Positions 14,654-20,923 of a stretch of 20,923 nt of DNA are shown piece after piece. Under the pieces are notes generated by a model. It was not told where the DNA came from. It saw nothing but the letters and a program-made list of their open reading frames with translations, and made no database searches. Where the stretch lies: NCBI GenBank assembly GCA_902462525.1, contig CABQCA010000022.1, positions 1 through 20,923 of the forward strand. The letters run 5' to 3'. Source of the stretch: an uncultured Porphyromonadaceae bacterium. GTDB taxonomy: Bacteria > Bacteroidota > Bacteroidia > Bacteroidales > Muribaculaceae. The translations under genes were made by a program, and so were the position numbers. Position 1 is the first letter of the stretch. Every line of letters starts with the position of its first letter.

Positions 14654-16315
14654 TTAGTCGTCGGCGCGGTCGATGCGAAGCACCTCGCGCCCTTCGAGCG
14701 TGCGGCCAAATGGCTCGTGATCCAGCCGATAGACTACTGAACTGTCTGCCAGAAAAACTTTGTGGAAGATGTCGGTGTTGAGGTCTACTTCGGTATTGCC
14801 GGGGTTCGGACCGTACTTCAGACGGATCAGCAGTTTGTCGATTGGCGTTTTGTTGGCAGGAGGTGGTCCGAGGACAACATGAATACGGTGGAAGGAGGTG
14901 TCGCGGACCGCAATCCATGGATATACTCCGCGGACACCTGCATTGCCGGGTACTTCTGGCCATTCGTCGAAAGGGCCTGTCATTGCCGGATCGACAGCCA
15001 TTATAATCTGTGCATTCGGTCTCGGTTTGATTGAAGTTGTCAGTTGGCTACAGGTGAATTTGCTGTCAAGAGGATTGTTTACTACTCCCATAAGGTAGAA
15101 TGGCACCTCGTCGGAGGCTGTGTAGGAACCCATATACACCTCGGTCGGTGAATCGGCGAGTGCAAGAGCATTGTTGTATACTGTATTGTATTCTTCAGTT
15201 ATTCTTATTTGCCATTGTGTTAATGATACGAGCCACCATACATATGCTATGGCGAAGACTACGGATAATGTGTTTTTGACGGCCACAGGAATCCTTGCTG
15301 TAATTTCGAGAATATTACGGGCTATAAAGAGTATGGCCATTACAATACCCGGCCATAACACTCGAGCCTGTCCCCAACTGCCGATGGTAACTATCACAAT
15401 TGTTACTGAAGCCGTCATGGCCAATATGCAGGGGAGTGATTTCAGAAAATAATCCTTACGTCGGCCTTTGGATGCGAGATACCTGACTATAAAAAAGATA
15501 TAAGCTGTGATTACCGGCCAGGAATACGATGCCATGCGGCTGAGCATATATTTTATATTGCTTAGGTTGAGGTTGTTGTCTGTGGCCATGTCGACTAATC
15601 TTTTTCCGATACCGCAAATCATGATTATACAGAAACCTGCGAATAATGCGGCTATGAAGCCAATTGTACGGCGGCGGTCTTTTTGGGGCAGTCTGGGCCA
15701 CAGTCCGACAGTGTATGCTCCGGCTGTTATGCCAAAAGCCTCGTGACCCCATGCGACAACAACGCAAAGACCCAGAAAAATTAAAAGACGGCCTCTTTTT
15801 TCGGTGCGTAAGGCCGCCGGCAGCAGATAAATATATGCGAGCAATGTTAATGATGTCCACAAATAGTTTGCTTGATAGGCGAGCGAAGCCATGCTGTCAT
15901 ACCATGGTAGTGCTGTCCACAGTAGAATCGTCACAGTTGCAATGGCAAAAGGTCCCTGTCGCTTTTTTCCTTCAGAAAGCCGACAGAGTATGATGATGCA
16001 GAAAGTGAGCAACAGTGATGTGAAGATGCGTTCCACAGCAGTAGGAAATGGTGTGAAAAGTACATGTAGTACGTTGGCCCAACGCCCATGCTCGTAGAGC
16101 TGGACATGCCATGCAGAGTATAGCGCGTCGCCGAATGTCTCGATGCGTGGTCCAGTACAATCGCTGAAAGCTGTTTGATCGTCACTCTGCATTATTGTTC
16201 GGTAGTAAAAATCATCCTGGCAGATCGGGCAGTTGATGTTCCATAGGGTGAAGCCGACGGCCGATATTGCAAGCAGAAGAATCGAAAGTATGGTGCCGAT
16301 GCGGTGTTTTTTCAT
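14654..16315 (-). CDS. Polytopic membrane protein, GT-C-like (possibly DUF6056), with a soluble C-terminal domain
   Basis: A 553-residue inner-membrane protein. The first hydrophobic helix is at about residues 8-26, followed by an outside loop with CPICQDDFYYR (29-39). An Asp-Asp pair in this first loop is typical of lipid-phosphosugar-dependent GT-C transferases. About nine further hydrophobic segments span residues 96-366, including AWGHEAFGITAGAY (188-201), a loop like that of DUF6056 proteins. Residues from about 367 to 553 are hydrophilic and probably periplasmic. This suggests transfer of a sugar from a polyprenyl carrier to a surface molecule, but that is inference from topology. The frame is open upstream to 16426 without an ATG. 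MKKHRIGTIL at 16315 is chosen because upstream lie a promoter and a terminator-like hairpin. It is single, not part of the glycosyltransferase operon. Confidence 0.82.
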   Translation of the reverse strand: MKKHRIGTILSILLLAISAVGFTLWNINCPICQDDFYYRTIMQSDDQTAFSDCTGPRIETFGDALYSAWHVQLYEHGRWANVLHVLFTPFPTAVERIFTSLLLTFCIIILCRLSEGKKRQGPFAIATVTILLWTALPWYDSMASLAYQANYLWTSLTLLAYIYLLPAALRTEKRGRLLIFLGLCVVVAWGHEAFGITAGAYTVGLWPRLPQKDRRRTIGFIAALFAGFCIIMICGIGKRLVDMATDNNLNLSNIKYMLSRMASYSWPVITAYIFFIVRYLASKGRRKDYFLKSLPCILAMTASVTIVIVTIGSWGQARVLWPGIVMAILFIARNILEITARIPVAVKNTLSVVFAIAYVWWLVSLTQWQIRITEEYNTVYNNALALADSPTEVYMGSYTASDEVPFYLMGVVNNPLDSKFTCSQLTTSIKPRPNAQIIMAVDPAMTGPFDEWPEVPGNAGVRGVYPWIAVRDTSFHRIHVVLGPPPANKTPIDKLLIRLKYGPNPGNTEVDLNTDIFHKVFLADSSVVYRLDHEPFGRTLEGREVLRIDRADD

Positions 16316-16328
16316 ACAAAAAAGAATT

Positions 16329-16359
16329 AAAAAAGGGCTGTATCTCGCGACAGAGCCCT
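16329..16359 (-). terminator. Terminator-like hairpin in the membrane-protein gene leader
   Basis: On the minus strand, AGGGCT (16359-16354) pairs with AGCCCT (16339-16334). Two more inner pairs form across a 2-nt bulge, and the stem is followed directly by a run of T. It ends 13 nt before the ATG at 16315. In form it is an intrinsic terminator placed inside a 5' leader. Confidence 0.7.
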
Positions 16360-16447
16360 CTAATAATCTACAATCTATAAAAACATATATCTTATGAAAG
16401 AATTGGTCGAGGGGTTGACGCCGCAAGCAGCGCTACTTCCCTTTTCC
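16329..16447 (-). ncRNA. Candidate small RNA or attenuator leader, about 119 nt
   Basis: A near-consensus promoter (16452-16483) and a terminator-like hairpin (16329-16359) bracket about 119 nt with no ATG-initiated reading frame of useful length; there is only a three-codon ATG-TTT-TTA-TAG. The RNA could be a free-standing small RNA, or the regulated leader of the membrane-protein gene whose ATG lies 13 nt past the T-run. I recognise no known riboswitch or T-box motif in it. Confidence 0.38.
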
Positions 16448-16451
16448 GACG

Positions 16452-16483
16452 CAAAAGTAATAACAAGTCTTCATTTCTGCAAA
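16452..16483 (-). promoter_or_regulatory. Near-consensus promoter upstream of the leader RNA and membrane-protein gene
   Basis: On the minus strand, TTTG (16480-16483), a 20-nt spacer, then TACTTTTG (16452-16459), matching TTTG-N19/20-TAnnTTTG. The start site would be about 16445-16447. It is divergent from the lipoprotein promoter at 16593-16624, with about 110 nt of AT-rich DNA between them in which I see nothing else. Confidence 0.82.
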
Positions 16484-16592
16484 TTTTTGTTTAAAAATTT
16501 CGCAAATTAATTAGTGAAAAAGGTTCTGGCAGGTTGATGGCGGCATTTTAGTCCGTAGTAGAGTGCTTTTAGTGTTCCTGATGGAAAATGTG

Positions 16593-16624
16593 TTTGGTCG
16601 TTAGGCGTATTATTCGTATTTTTG
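16593..16624 (+). promoter_or_regulatory. Near-consensus promoter for the lipoprotein gene
   Basis: TTTG (16593-16596), a 20-nt spacer, then TATTTTTG (16617-16624). The start site would be near 16630, giving a leader of about 26 nt to the ATG at 16656. Confidence 0.85.
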
Positions 16625-16655
16625 CAATTTCTTTAACGACTAATCAATTATCACA

Positions 16656-17522
16656 ATGAGAAATTTCAAAATAACAGCTGTAGTTCTCGCTGTTCTGGCT
16701 GCCATAGGTTTTAGCTCATGCATGGGCGGAACCGATGAGGAATCGACAGCTACCTATACTTTTGCGGACAACTTCGAATATGTGACTGACGCCGGCGGCA
16801 ACTATCTTAACGGCTACAATAACGTGGTTTACGATGTTGAACTTGGCTCCGACGGTACTGTGACTGTGAAAATAAACGGTCTTAAACAGCCCGATAACAT
16901 AGCCTACGGCACAATTACCCTTACCGGTCTCAAGTACTCGATTGCGAAGGAAGGCTGGATTGATATCAGCGACGATCATGTTGTCGGCACTGTCGCCGGC
17001 GCCGACGTGAAGCTTACGTTCACACAGTTCGCCATGCGCATGGTGCCGGCTCCGTCGACCGAGCGTGCTCCCGGCTTCTTCGCCCGGTTTGTGCTCGACG
17101 GAAAATACAGCATTTTCACAGCTCCTCGTATGCAGACGCTCTATGGAACAATGACTTCCGCTTATTCCGGCGGAACATACGAAACAACAGCTACAGACTA
17201 TATATTCACCTTCGACGCTGCCGCATCTACTGTCGACATTCAGTTGAAAAACTGCTCGTTTGTGGAACAGATGCGCAAGATGGACATCACTTTCGAGGAC
17301 GTGCCTTTCACGGTTTCGTCGAATAATGCCGATTTCTCGGCTTCGGAAATAATACCGGTGTCCGGCGGAACTCCCTATCCGAACTTCGCTATCCGTGATC
17401 TTGCCGGAGTTTTCGCTTTTGCCGGCGATATGAAAATGGATTTCCGCTGCACTCCACCCACGATGCCTTTCGCTTTCAATGTAAGCGTCGACTGCAAATT
17501 CGACTTCGTAAAAAGTGAATGA
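16656..17522 (+). CDS. Unrecognised Bacteroidetes-type lipoprotein
   Basis: A 288-residue exported lipoprotein that I cannot place with confidence in a family; a DUF4840-like assignment is possible but unproven. The N-terminus MRNFKITAVVLAVLAAIGFS is followed by SC, a lipobox with C22 lipidated. The following MGGTDEES includes acidic residues just after the Cys, like a Bacteroidetes surface lipoprotein export signal, though it is not a perfect match. The mature protein is beta-rich and has few Lys/Arg clusters. It seems to hold two related halves: an N-terminal one with YGTITLTGLKYSI and VVGTVAGADVKLTFTQF, and a second from about residue 150 (YGTMTSAYSGGTYETTATDY, then MDITFEDVPFTV). A calycin- or lipocalin-like barrel is conceivable. 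It has its own promoter and terminator, so it is monocistronic. Confidence 0.85.
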   Translation: MRNFKITAVVLAVLAAIGFSSCMGGTDEESTATYTFADNFEYVTDAGGNYLNGYNNVVYDVELGSDGTVTVKINGLKQPDNIAYGTITLTGLKYSIAKEGWIDISDDHVVGTVAGADVKLTFTQFAMRMVPAPSTERAPGFFARFVLDGKYSIFTAPRMQTLYGTMTSAYSGGTYETTATDYIFTFDAAASTVDIQLKNCSFVEQMRKMDITFEDVPFTVSSNNADFSASEIIPVSGGTPYPNFAIRDLAGVFAFAGDMKMDFRCTPPTMPFAFNVSVDCKFDFVKSE

Positions 17523-17531
17523 AATATACAT

Positions 17532-17564
17532 AAATCGCCGATTGTAGAAAAATCGGCGATTTTT
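17532..17564 (+). terminator. Intrinsic terminator after the lipoprotein gene
   Basis: AAATCGCCGATT (17532-17543) pairs perfectly with AATCGGCGATTT (17551-17562) around 7 nt, followed by further T. It separates the lipoprotein gene from the nuo promoter about 80 nt downstream. Confidence 0.92.
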
Positions 17565-17644
17565 GTGGGGCCACAGACCTGACTTTCGGGCAAAAAATGC
17601 CAAAGTTTTTACCGCAAAATAGCGTGAAATATAACAAAAAAGCG

Positions 17645-17652
17645 TAACTTTG
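17645..17652 (+). promoter_or_regulatory. -7 box for the nuo operon
   Basis: TAACTTTG matches TAnnTTTG. The -33 position, 19 nt upstream, is not TTTG, so the promoter is only half consensus. It predicts a leader of about 135 nt before nuoA, containing a small TGCCC-ttg-GGGCA hairpin (17712-17724). Confidence 0.55.
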
Positions 17653-17794
17653 CAGTCGAAAGCTTTGACGGAGCTGCGCTTCGGCGTGTTCCTTCTGTGT
17701 TTTAGTTATGATGCCCTTGGGGCACCACTCTTCTCGTCGGGCGCTGAGCCATAGCATTTTACCAATCGATGAAAAATACATACAAGATATAAAT

Positions 17795-18175
17795 ATGATA
17801 TCATCAGCCATCTTTGGAATTGAGAACAACGGGGTTCTTGCAATCACGGCTCTCATCACCGGTCTGGTCCTTGTGGGCCTTGCTCTGTGGTTGGCCAAGC
17901 TTATATCCCCGCGCTCATTCAACCCTCAGAAGGGCGAAGCCTATGAATGCGGCATCCCCACACGCGGCGAAAGTATGTCGCAATTTAAGGTCGGTTACTA
18001 CCTCTTTGCAATTCTCTTTCTGATGTTCGATGTCGAGACAGTGTTTCTGTTCCCCTGGGCCGTGCGTATGCGCGAGCTCGGCACCGACGGACTGCTTAGT
18101 ATTGCCGTATTTTTCGGCGTTTTAGTGCTGGGTCTTGTATATGCCTGGCGGAAAGGAGCTCTGGAATGGAAGTGA
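17795..18175 (+). CDS. nuoA: NADH-quinone oxidoreductase (complex I) subunit A
   Basis: A 126-residue inner-membrane subunit of the proton-pumping arm near the quinone site. Three hydrophobic helices are at about residues 12-36, 66-90 and 97-117. The family signature YECGIPTRGESMSQFKVGYY (50-69) is followed by LFLMFDVETVFLFPWA (74-89), including D79 and E81. The frame is open back to an ATG at 17708, but that would add a 29-residue polar leader unlike NuoA; MISSAIFGIENNG at 17795 gives normal length and places helix 1 correctly. It is first in the operon and overlaps nuoB by 10 nt. Confidence 0.95.
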   Translation: MISSAIFGIENNGVLAITALITGLVLVGLALWLAKLISPRSFNPQKGEAYECGIPTRGESMSQFKVGYYLFAILFLMFDVETVFLFPWAVRMRELGTDGLLSIAVFFGVLVLGLVYAWRKGALEWK

Positions 18176-18774
18176 CGACAAAAAGCATGCCCTACGACGC
18201 ATGGAAGGACAACGAGTACATCGAAAGTCTCGTAAAAGAACTTCAGGAGCACGGAACAAACGTGATAGTAGGCTCTTTCGACAAACTTATCAACTGGGGC
18301 CGTTCCAACTCTATATGGCCGCTCACATTCGCCACAAGCTGCTGCGGCATCGAGTTCGTGAGTCTTGGTGCGGCGCGTTTCGATATGGCCCGTTTCGGCT
18401 GGGAAGTAGCCCGTTCGTCGCCACGTCAGGCCGACTTCATGATGGTGGCCGGTACGATTGTAAACCGCATGGTGCCGGTGTTCCGTCGTCTCTACGACCA
18501 GCTCGCCGAGCCTAAGTACGTCATAGCCTGCGGCAGCTGCGCTATTTCCGGCGGTCCCTTCCGCAAAAGCTACCACGTGGCAAAAGGCATCGAGGATATC
18601 GTTCCCGTCGATGTGTTTGTGCCCGGTTGCCCGCCCCGTCCCGAGGCTATGATCTACGGCATAATGCAGCTCTCGCGCAAAATCAAGGTAGAACGATTCT
18701 TCGGCGGTGTGAACCGTCAGGAAAAACAGGCCGAATTCCTCGCCGCACACCCCGTGGAGGGCGTGGAGGATTAA
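18166..18774 (+). CDS. nuoB: Complex I subunit B (carries the terminal N2 iron-sulfur cluster)
   Basis: A 202-residue peripheral-arm subunit that passes electrons from its 4Fe-4S cluster N2 to quinone. The tandem cysteines C59-C60 (ATSCCGIEF), C125 (ACGSCAISGGPF) and C155 (FVPGCPPRPEA) are the expected cluster ligands. The ATG lies within the nuoA 3' end and is preceded by AAAGGAG (18152-18158) at 7-nt spacing, one of the few good Shine-Dalgarno sequences in this window, consistent with re-initiation inside the operon. The C-terminal tail RQEKQAEFLAAHPVEGVED is somewhat extended beyond the core. nuoCD follows after 14 nt. Confidence 0.97.
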   Translation: MEVTTKSMPYDAWKDNEYIESLVKELQEHGTNVIVGSFDKLINWGRSNSIWPLTFATSCCGIEFVSLGAARFDMARFGWEVARSSPRQADFMMVAGTIVNRMVPVFRRLYDQLAEPKYVIACGSCAISGGPFRKSYHVAKGIEDIVPVDVFVPGCPPRPEAMIYGIMQLSRKIKVERFFGGVNRQEKQAEFLAAHPVEGVED

Positions 18775-18788
18775 AACTCTTCACCGTT

Positions 18789-20417
18789 ATGGCAAATATC
18801 ACCGAAAAGATAAGCAAACTTTTCCCCGGCATGACCGTCGTGGGAGACACCGTTCCCGTGCTCACTGTGCCCGAAGAAAAATGGCATGAGACAGCCCTGC
18901 AGCTGCGCGACGGCGAGCTGAAGATGGACTTCCTTGTCACCATCGTCGGCATGGACTGGAAAGAGAGCCTCGGATGTATATATTATATGATGTCGACAAC
19001 GCACAATGAAACCATTGGCGTGAAAGTCATAGCCCGCGGCGACCGCGAAAAACCACTCATCACATCGGTGGCCGATGTGTGGAAGGTGGCATGTCTGTTC
19101 GAACGTGAGGTCTTCGACTTCTTCGGCATAATTTTCCTCGGAAATCCCGACATGCGCCGTCTGTTTCTCAGTATCGACTGGAAAGGCTTCCCCCTGCGCA
19201 AGGACTACGACGACAATCCCGAGCTTAACCCGGTAAGCACCGAAAGCGAACGTCAGACCGACTTCACCGACGTCTATACCGAAACTGCCGACGGCAGTGT
19301 GGAGAAGAAAGAAGTCCGGGTGTTCGAGAAAGAAGATTTTGTGGTGAATATCGGTCCGCAGCACCCCGCGACTCACGGCGTGCTCCGTTTCCGCACCGCT
19401 GTCGACGGCGAGACTGTCAAGAAAATCGATGTCTACATGGGCTATATTCACCGAGGCATCGAAAAACTGTGCGAGAACCTCACTTATCCGCAGACCCTCC
19501 ACTTCATGGACCGAATGGACTACTTTTCGGCCCATAACTACCACCACGCACTGTGCATGCTCTATGAAAAGGCCGCCGGTATCGAGATTTCGCGCCGCGC
19601 ACAGGTGATCCGCGTGATGATGGACGAATTGTCGCGTATCGCATCGCACTGCCTCTTCATCGGCACGTACTGCATGGACCTCGGAGCCACTACGATGCTT
19701 TTCTATACCCTGCGTGTCCGCGAGCAGATTCTCGACATCATGGAGAAAACTTGCGGCGCCCGCATGACATTCAACTATGAGTGCATCGGCGGTGTGATGC
19801 AGGATCTCGACAAGGATTTCGTGGCTGATGTGAAGGCTCTTCTTGAGGTTATCCCTAAAAATATCAAGGAATACAACGAAGTGTTCACCGGCAATGTCAT
19901 TGCCCGCAACCGCCTCGAAGGCGTTGGCGTGCTCAGCCGCGAGGACGCTATCGCATATGCCATTACCGGCCCTTCGGGACGTGCTTCGGGCTGGGCGTGC
20001 GACATGCGCAAACTCCATCCCTACAGCATCTATTCCGAACTCGACTTCAAGGAGGTAATCGCTACCGAAGGCGACTCTATGGCACGCTTCAAGTGCCGTC
20101 TCGAGGAAATCGAGCAGTCGGCTCACATTCTGGAGCAGCTGGTCGACAATATTCCCGAAGGCGAGTATTGCGTCAAGGTTCCCAAGGTGCTCAAACTGCC
20201 GGCAGGAAGCTGGTTCCAGCTCACCGAAGGCTGCCGCGGAGCTTTCGGCCTCTATCTCGAAAGCGACGGCACTACAAAGCCCTACCGTCTGAAAATCGCG
20301 CCCCCCTGTCTGCCGGCGGCAGCTGTCGTCGATCATCTTACCCGTGGCCAGAAAATCGCCGACCTTATCACTATCGGAGGCTCGCTCGACTACATTGTGC
20401 CCGACATCGACCGTTAA
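18789..20417 (+). CDS. nuoCD: Fused complex I subunits C and D (30-kDa/49-kDa fusion)
   Basis: A 542-residue peripheral-arm subunit. Residues 1 to about 145 are NuoC-like, with the 30-kDa signature FEREVFDFFGIIFLGNPD (104-121), then RRLFLSIDW and PLRKDY. A charged linker (about 146-182) joins it to NuoD (about 183-542), which lines the quinone pocket: QHPATHG (191-197) carries the conserved His, DRMDYF (241-246) the conserved Tyr region, and the C-terminus GGSLDYIVPDIDR matches the usual GS.D..FGE.DR ending only loosely. The frame is open upstream into nuoB, but the ATG at 18789, 14 nt after the nuoB stop, gives a normal N-terminus. C-D fusion is usual in Bacteroidetes and enterobacteria. nuoH follows directly, without nuoEFG. 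Confidence 0.97.
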   Translation: MANITEKISKLFPGMTVVGDTVPVLTVPEEKWHETALQLRDGELKMDFLVTIVGMDWKESLGCIYYMMSTTHNETIGVKVIARGDREKPLITSVADVWKVACLFEREVFDFFGIIFLGNPDMRRLFLSIDWKGFPLRKDYDDNPELNPVSTESERQTDFTDVYTETADGSVEKKEVRVFEKEDFVVNIGPQHPATHGVLRFRTAVDGETVKKIDVYMGYIHRGIEKLCENLTYPQTLHFMDRMDYFSAHNYHHALCMLYEKAAGIEISRRAQVIRVMMDELSRIASHCLFIGTYCMDLGATTMLFYTLRVREQILDIMEKTCGARMTFNYECIGGVMQDLDKDFVADVKALLEVIPKNIKEYNEVFTGNVIARNRLEGVGVLSREDAIAYAITGPSGRASGWACDMRKLHPYSIYSELDFKEVIATEGDSMARFKCRLEEIEQSAHILEQLVDNIPEGEYCVKVPKVLKLPAGSWFQLTEGCRGAFGLYLESDGTTKPYRLKIAPPCLPAAAVVDHLTRGQKIADLITIGGSLDYIVPDIDR

Positions 20418-20454
20418 TCACTATTCAGCCAATCAGTAATATCACAATCGCAAT

Positions 20455-20923
20455 ATGCAAGATCTGTCAGTAATCACCGAGTGGATTCACGGTTTTCTGG
20501 GCACATATCTGCCCGGCTGGCTCACCACTACGGTCGAATGTCTTCTGATAGGTGTAGGCCTCCTGCTGGTCTATGCCCTTCTCGCACTCTTCTATATATA
20601 TTATGAACGCAAGGTGTGCGCCGCCTTCCAGTGCCGTCTCGGCCCCAACCGTGTCGGCCCCATGGGCCTGCTGCAGAGTTTCGCCGATATGTTCAAGATG
20701 CTCATCAAGGAGATTATCCATCTCAATCATATCGACCGCTTCCTTTTCGCTCTCGCTCCCTATCTGGTCATCGTAGCCTCGATGCTTGCCTTCGCCGTTC
20801 TCCCCTGGGGCAACGGTCTGCAGGTGATCGACTTCAATATCGGCATCTTCTTCCTCATAGCCGTGTCGAGCATTGGTGTGCTCGGTATTCTGCTCGCAGG
20901 CTGGTCGAGTAACAACAAATTCA
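20455..20923 (+). CDS. nuoH: Complex I subunit H, N-terminal 156 residues (3' end outside window)
   Basis: Membrane subunit that forms the junction between the quinone cavity and the proton channels. After MQDLSVITEWIHGFLGTYLP comes a first transmembrane helix (about 28-50), then the highly conserved cytoplasmic loop ERKVCAAFQCRLGPNRVG (51-68) with GLLQSFADMFKMLIKE (71-86). Further helices lie at about 97-117 and 129-148, and the visible part ends in AGWSSNNKF, the start of the conserved GW.SN.K loop. Family length is about 320-370 residues, so more than half is missing. It starts 37 nt after nuoCD. Confidence 0.96.
   Translation, partial: MQDLSVITEWIHGFLGTYLPGWLTTTVECLLIGVGLLLVYALLALFYIYYERKVCAAFQCRLGPNRVGPMGLLQSFADMFKMLIKEIIHLNHIDRFLFALAPYLVIVASMLAFAVLPWGNGLQVIDFNIGIFFLIAVSSIGVLGILLAGWSSNNKF

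Larger units (their letters stand above)
16316..16655. other. Non-coding divergent region between the membrane-protein and lipoprotein genes
   Basis: This 340-nt gap contains, from left to right, a terminator-like hairpin (16329-16359), a roughly 90-nt untranslated stretch, a minus-strand promoter (16452-16483), about 110 nt without visible features, and a plus-strand promoter (16593-16624) with a leader of about 26 nt. Confidence 0.8.

Noticed and set aside
16316..16426. In-frame N-terminal extension of the membrane protein
   Set aside because: It starts only at TTG, lies across the leader hairpin and T-run, and MKKHRIGTIL at 16315 is a normal membrane-protein start.
16716..17603. 295-codon minus-strand frame opposite the lipoprotein gene
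   Set aside because: The plus-strand gene has a lipobox, a promoter and a terminator; the antisense frame runs through that terminator and has no recognisable motifs.
17708..17794. N-terminal extension of NuoA from an upstream ATG
   Set aside because: The 29 extra residues are polar and unlike any NuoA N-terminus; the internal ATG gives normal length.
18771..20336. 521-codon open frame on the minus strand opposite nuoCD
   Set aside because: The plus strand encodes an unmistakable NuoCD; the antisense frame has no family resemblance and reflects GC-biased codon use.

Overview
The window looks like a chromosomal segment of a Bacteroidales gut bacterium, perhaps Muribaculaceae-like. The order is well supported and the family is only a guess. 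The evidence is a SusC/SusD outer-membrane pair, several copies of the Bacteroidetes promoter (TTTG, about 19-20 nt, TAnnTTTG), few Shine-Dalgarno sequences, a 58-residue Hc1-type histone H1-like protein, a fused nuoCD gene, and a complex I operon that passes straight from nuoCD to nuoH. No transposase, CRISPR array, tRNA or rRNA was seen.

Layout. (1) 1-8231, minus strand: susC, then susD, then a secreted metallophosphoesterase, then a dipeptidyl-peptidase IV-type S9 peptidase that runs off the left edge. A hairpin terminator lies between susD and the phosphoesterase, and the peptidase has its own promoter-like box. No glycoside hydrolase and no dedicated regulator is visible, so the imported substrate is unknown. 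(2) 8232-8765: a non-coding divergent region with several palindromes, two REP-like hairpins and promoter boxes. (3) 8766-9272, plus strand: a small outer-membrane beta-barrel protein. It converges on a histone H1-like gene across a bidirectional terminator. (4) 9570-10710, minus strand: queF-queC (queuosine/7-deazaguanine pathway) behind a near-perfect promoter. (5) 10837-13681, minus strand: three overlapping glycosyltransferase genes (GT4, GT4, WecG/TagA/CpsF), evidently one translationally coupled operon for a surface or exopolysaccharide. (6) 13816-16315, minus strand: a YqgE/AlgH protein and a polytopic membrane protein, separated by a MITE-like repeat. The membrane-protein gene sits behind a roughly 120-nt leader that ends in a terminator-like hairpin 13 nt before its ATG. 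(7) 16656-17522, plus strand: an unrecognised lipoprotein with its own promoter and terminator. (8) 17795 to the end, plus strand: nuoA-nuoB-nuoCD-nuoH(partial), the start of a complex I operon without nuoEFG at its usual place.

Most of the window is conventional for the group. The parts most worth a second look are non-coding: the promoter-leader-terminator unit at 16329-16483 (small RNA or attenuator), the long imperfect inverted repeat at 14467-14597 with possible 9-bp flanking repeats, and the REP-like hairpin cluster at 8582-8692. No clearly new multi-gene system was found.
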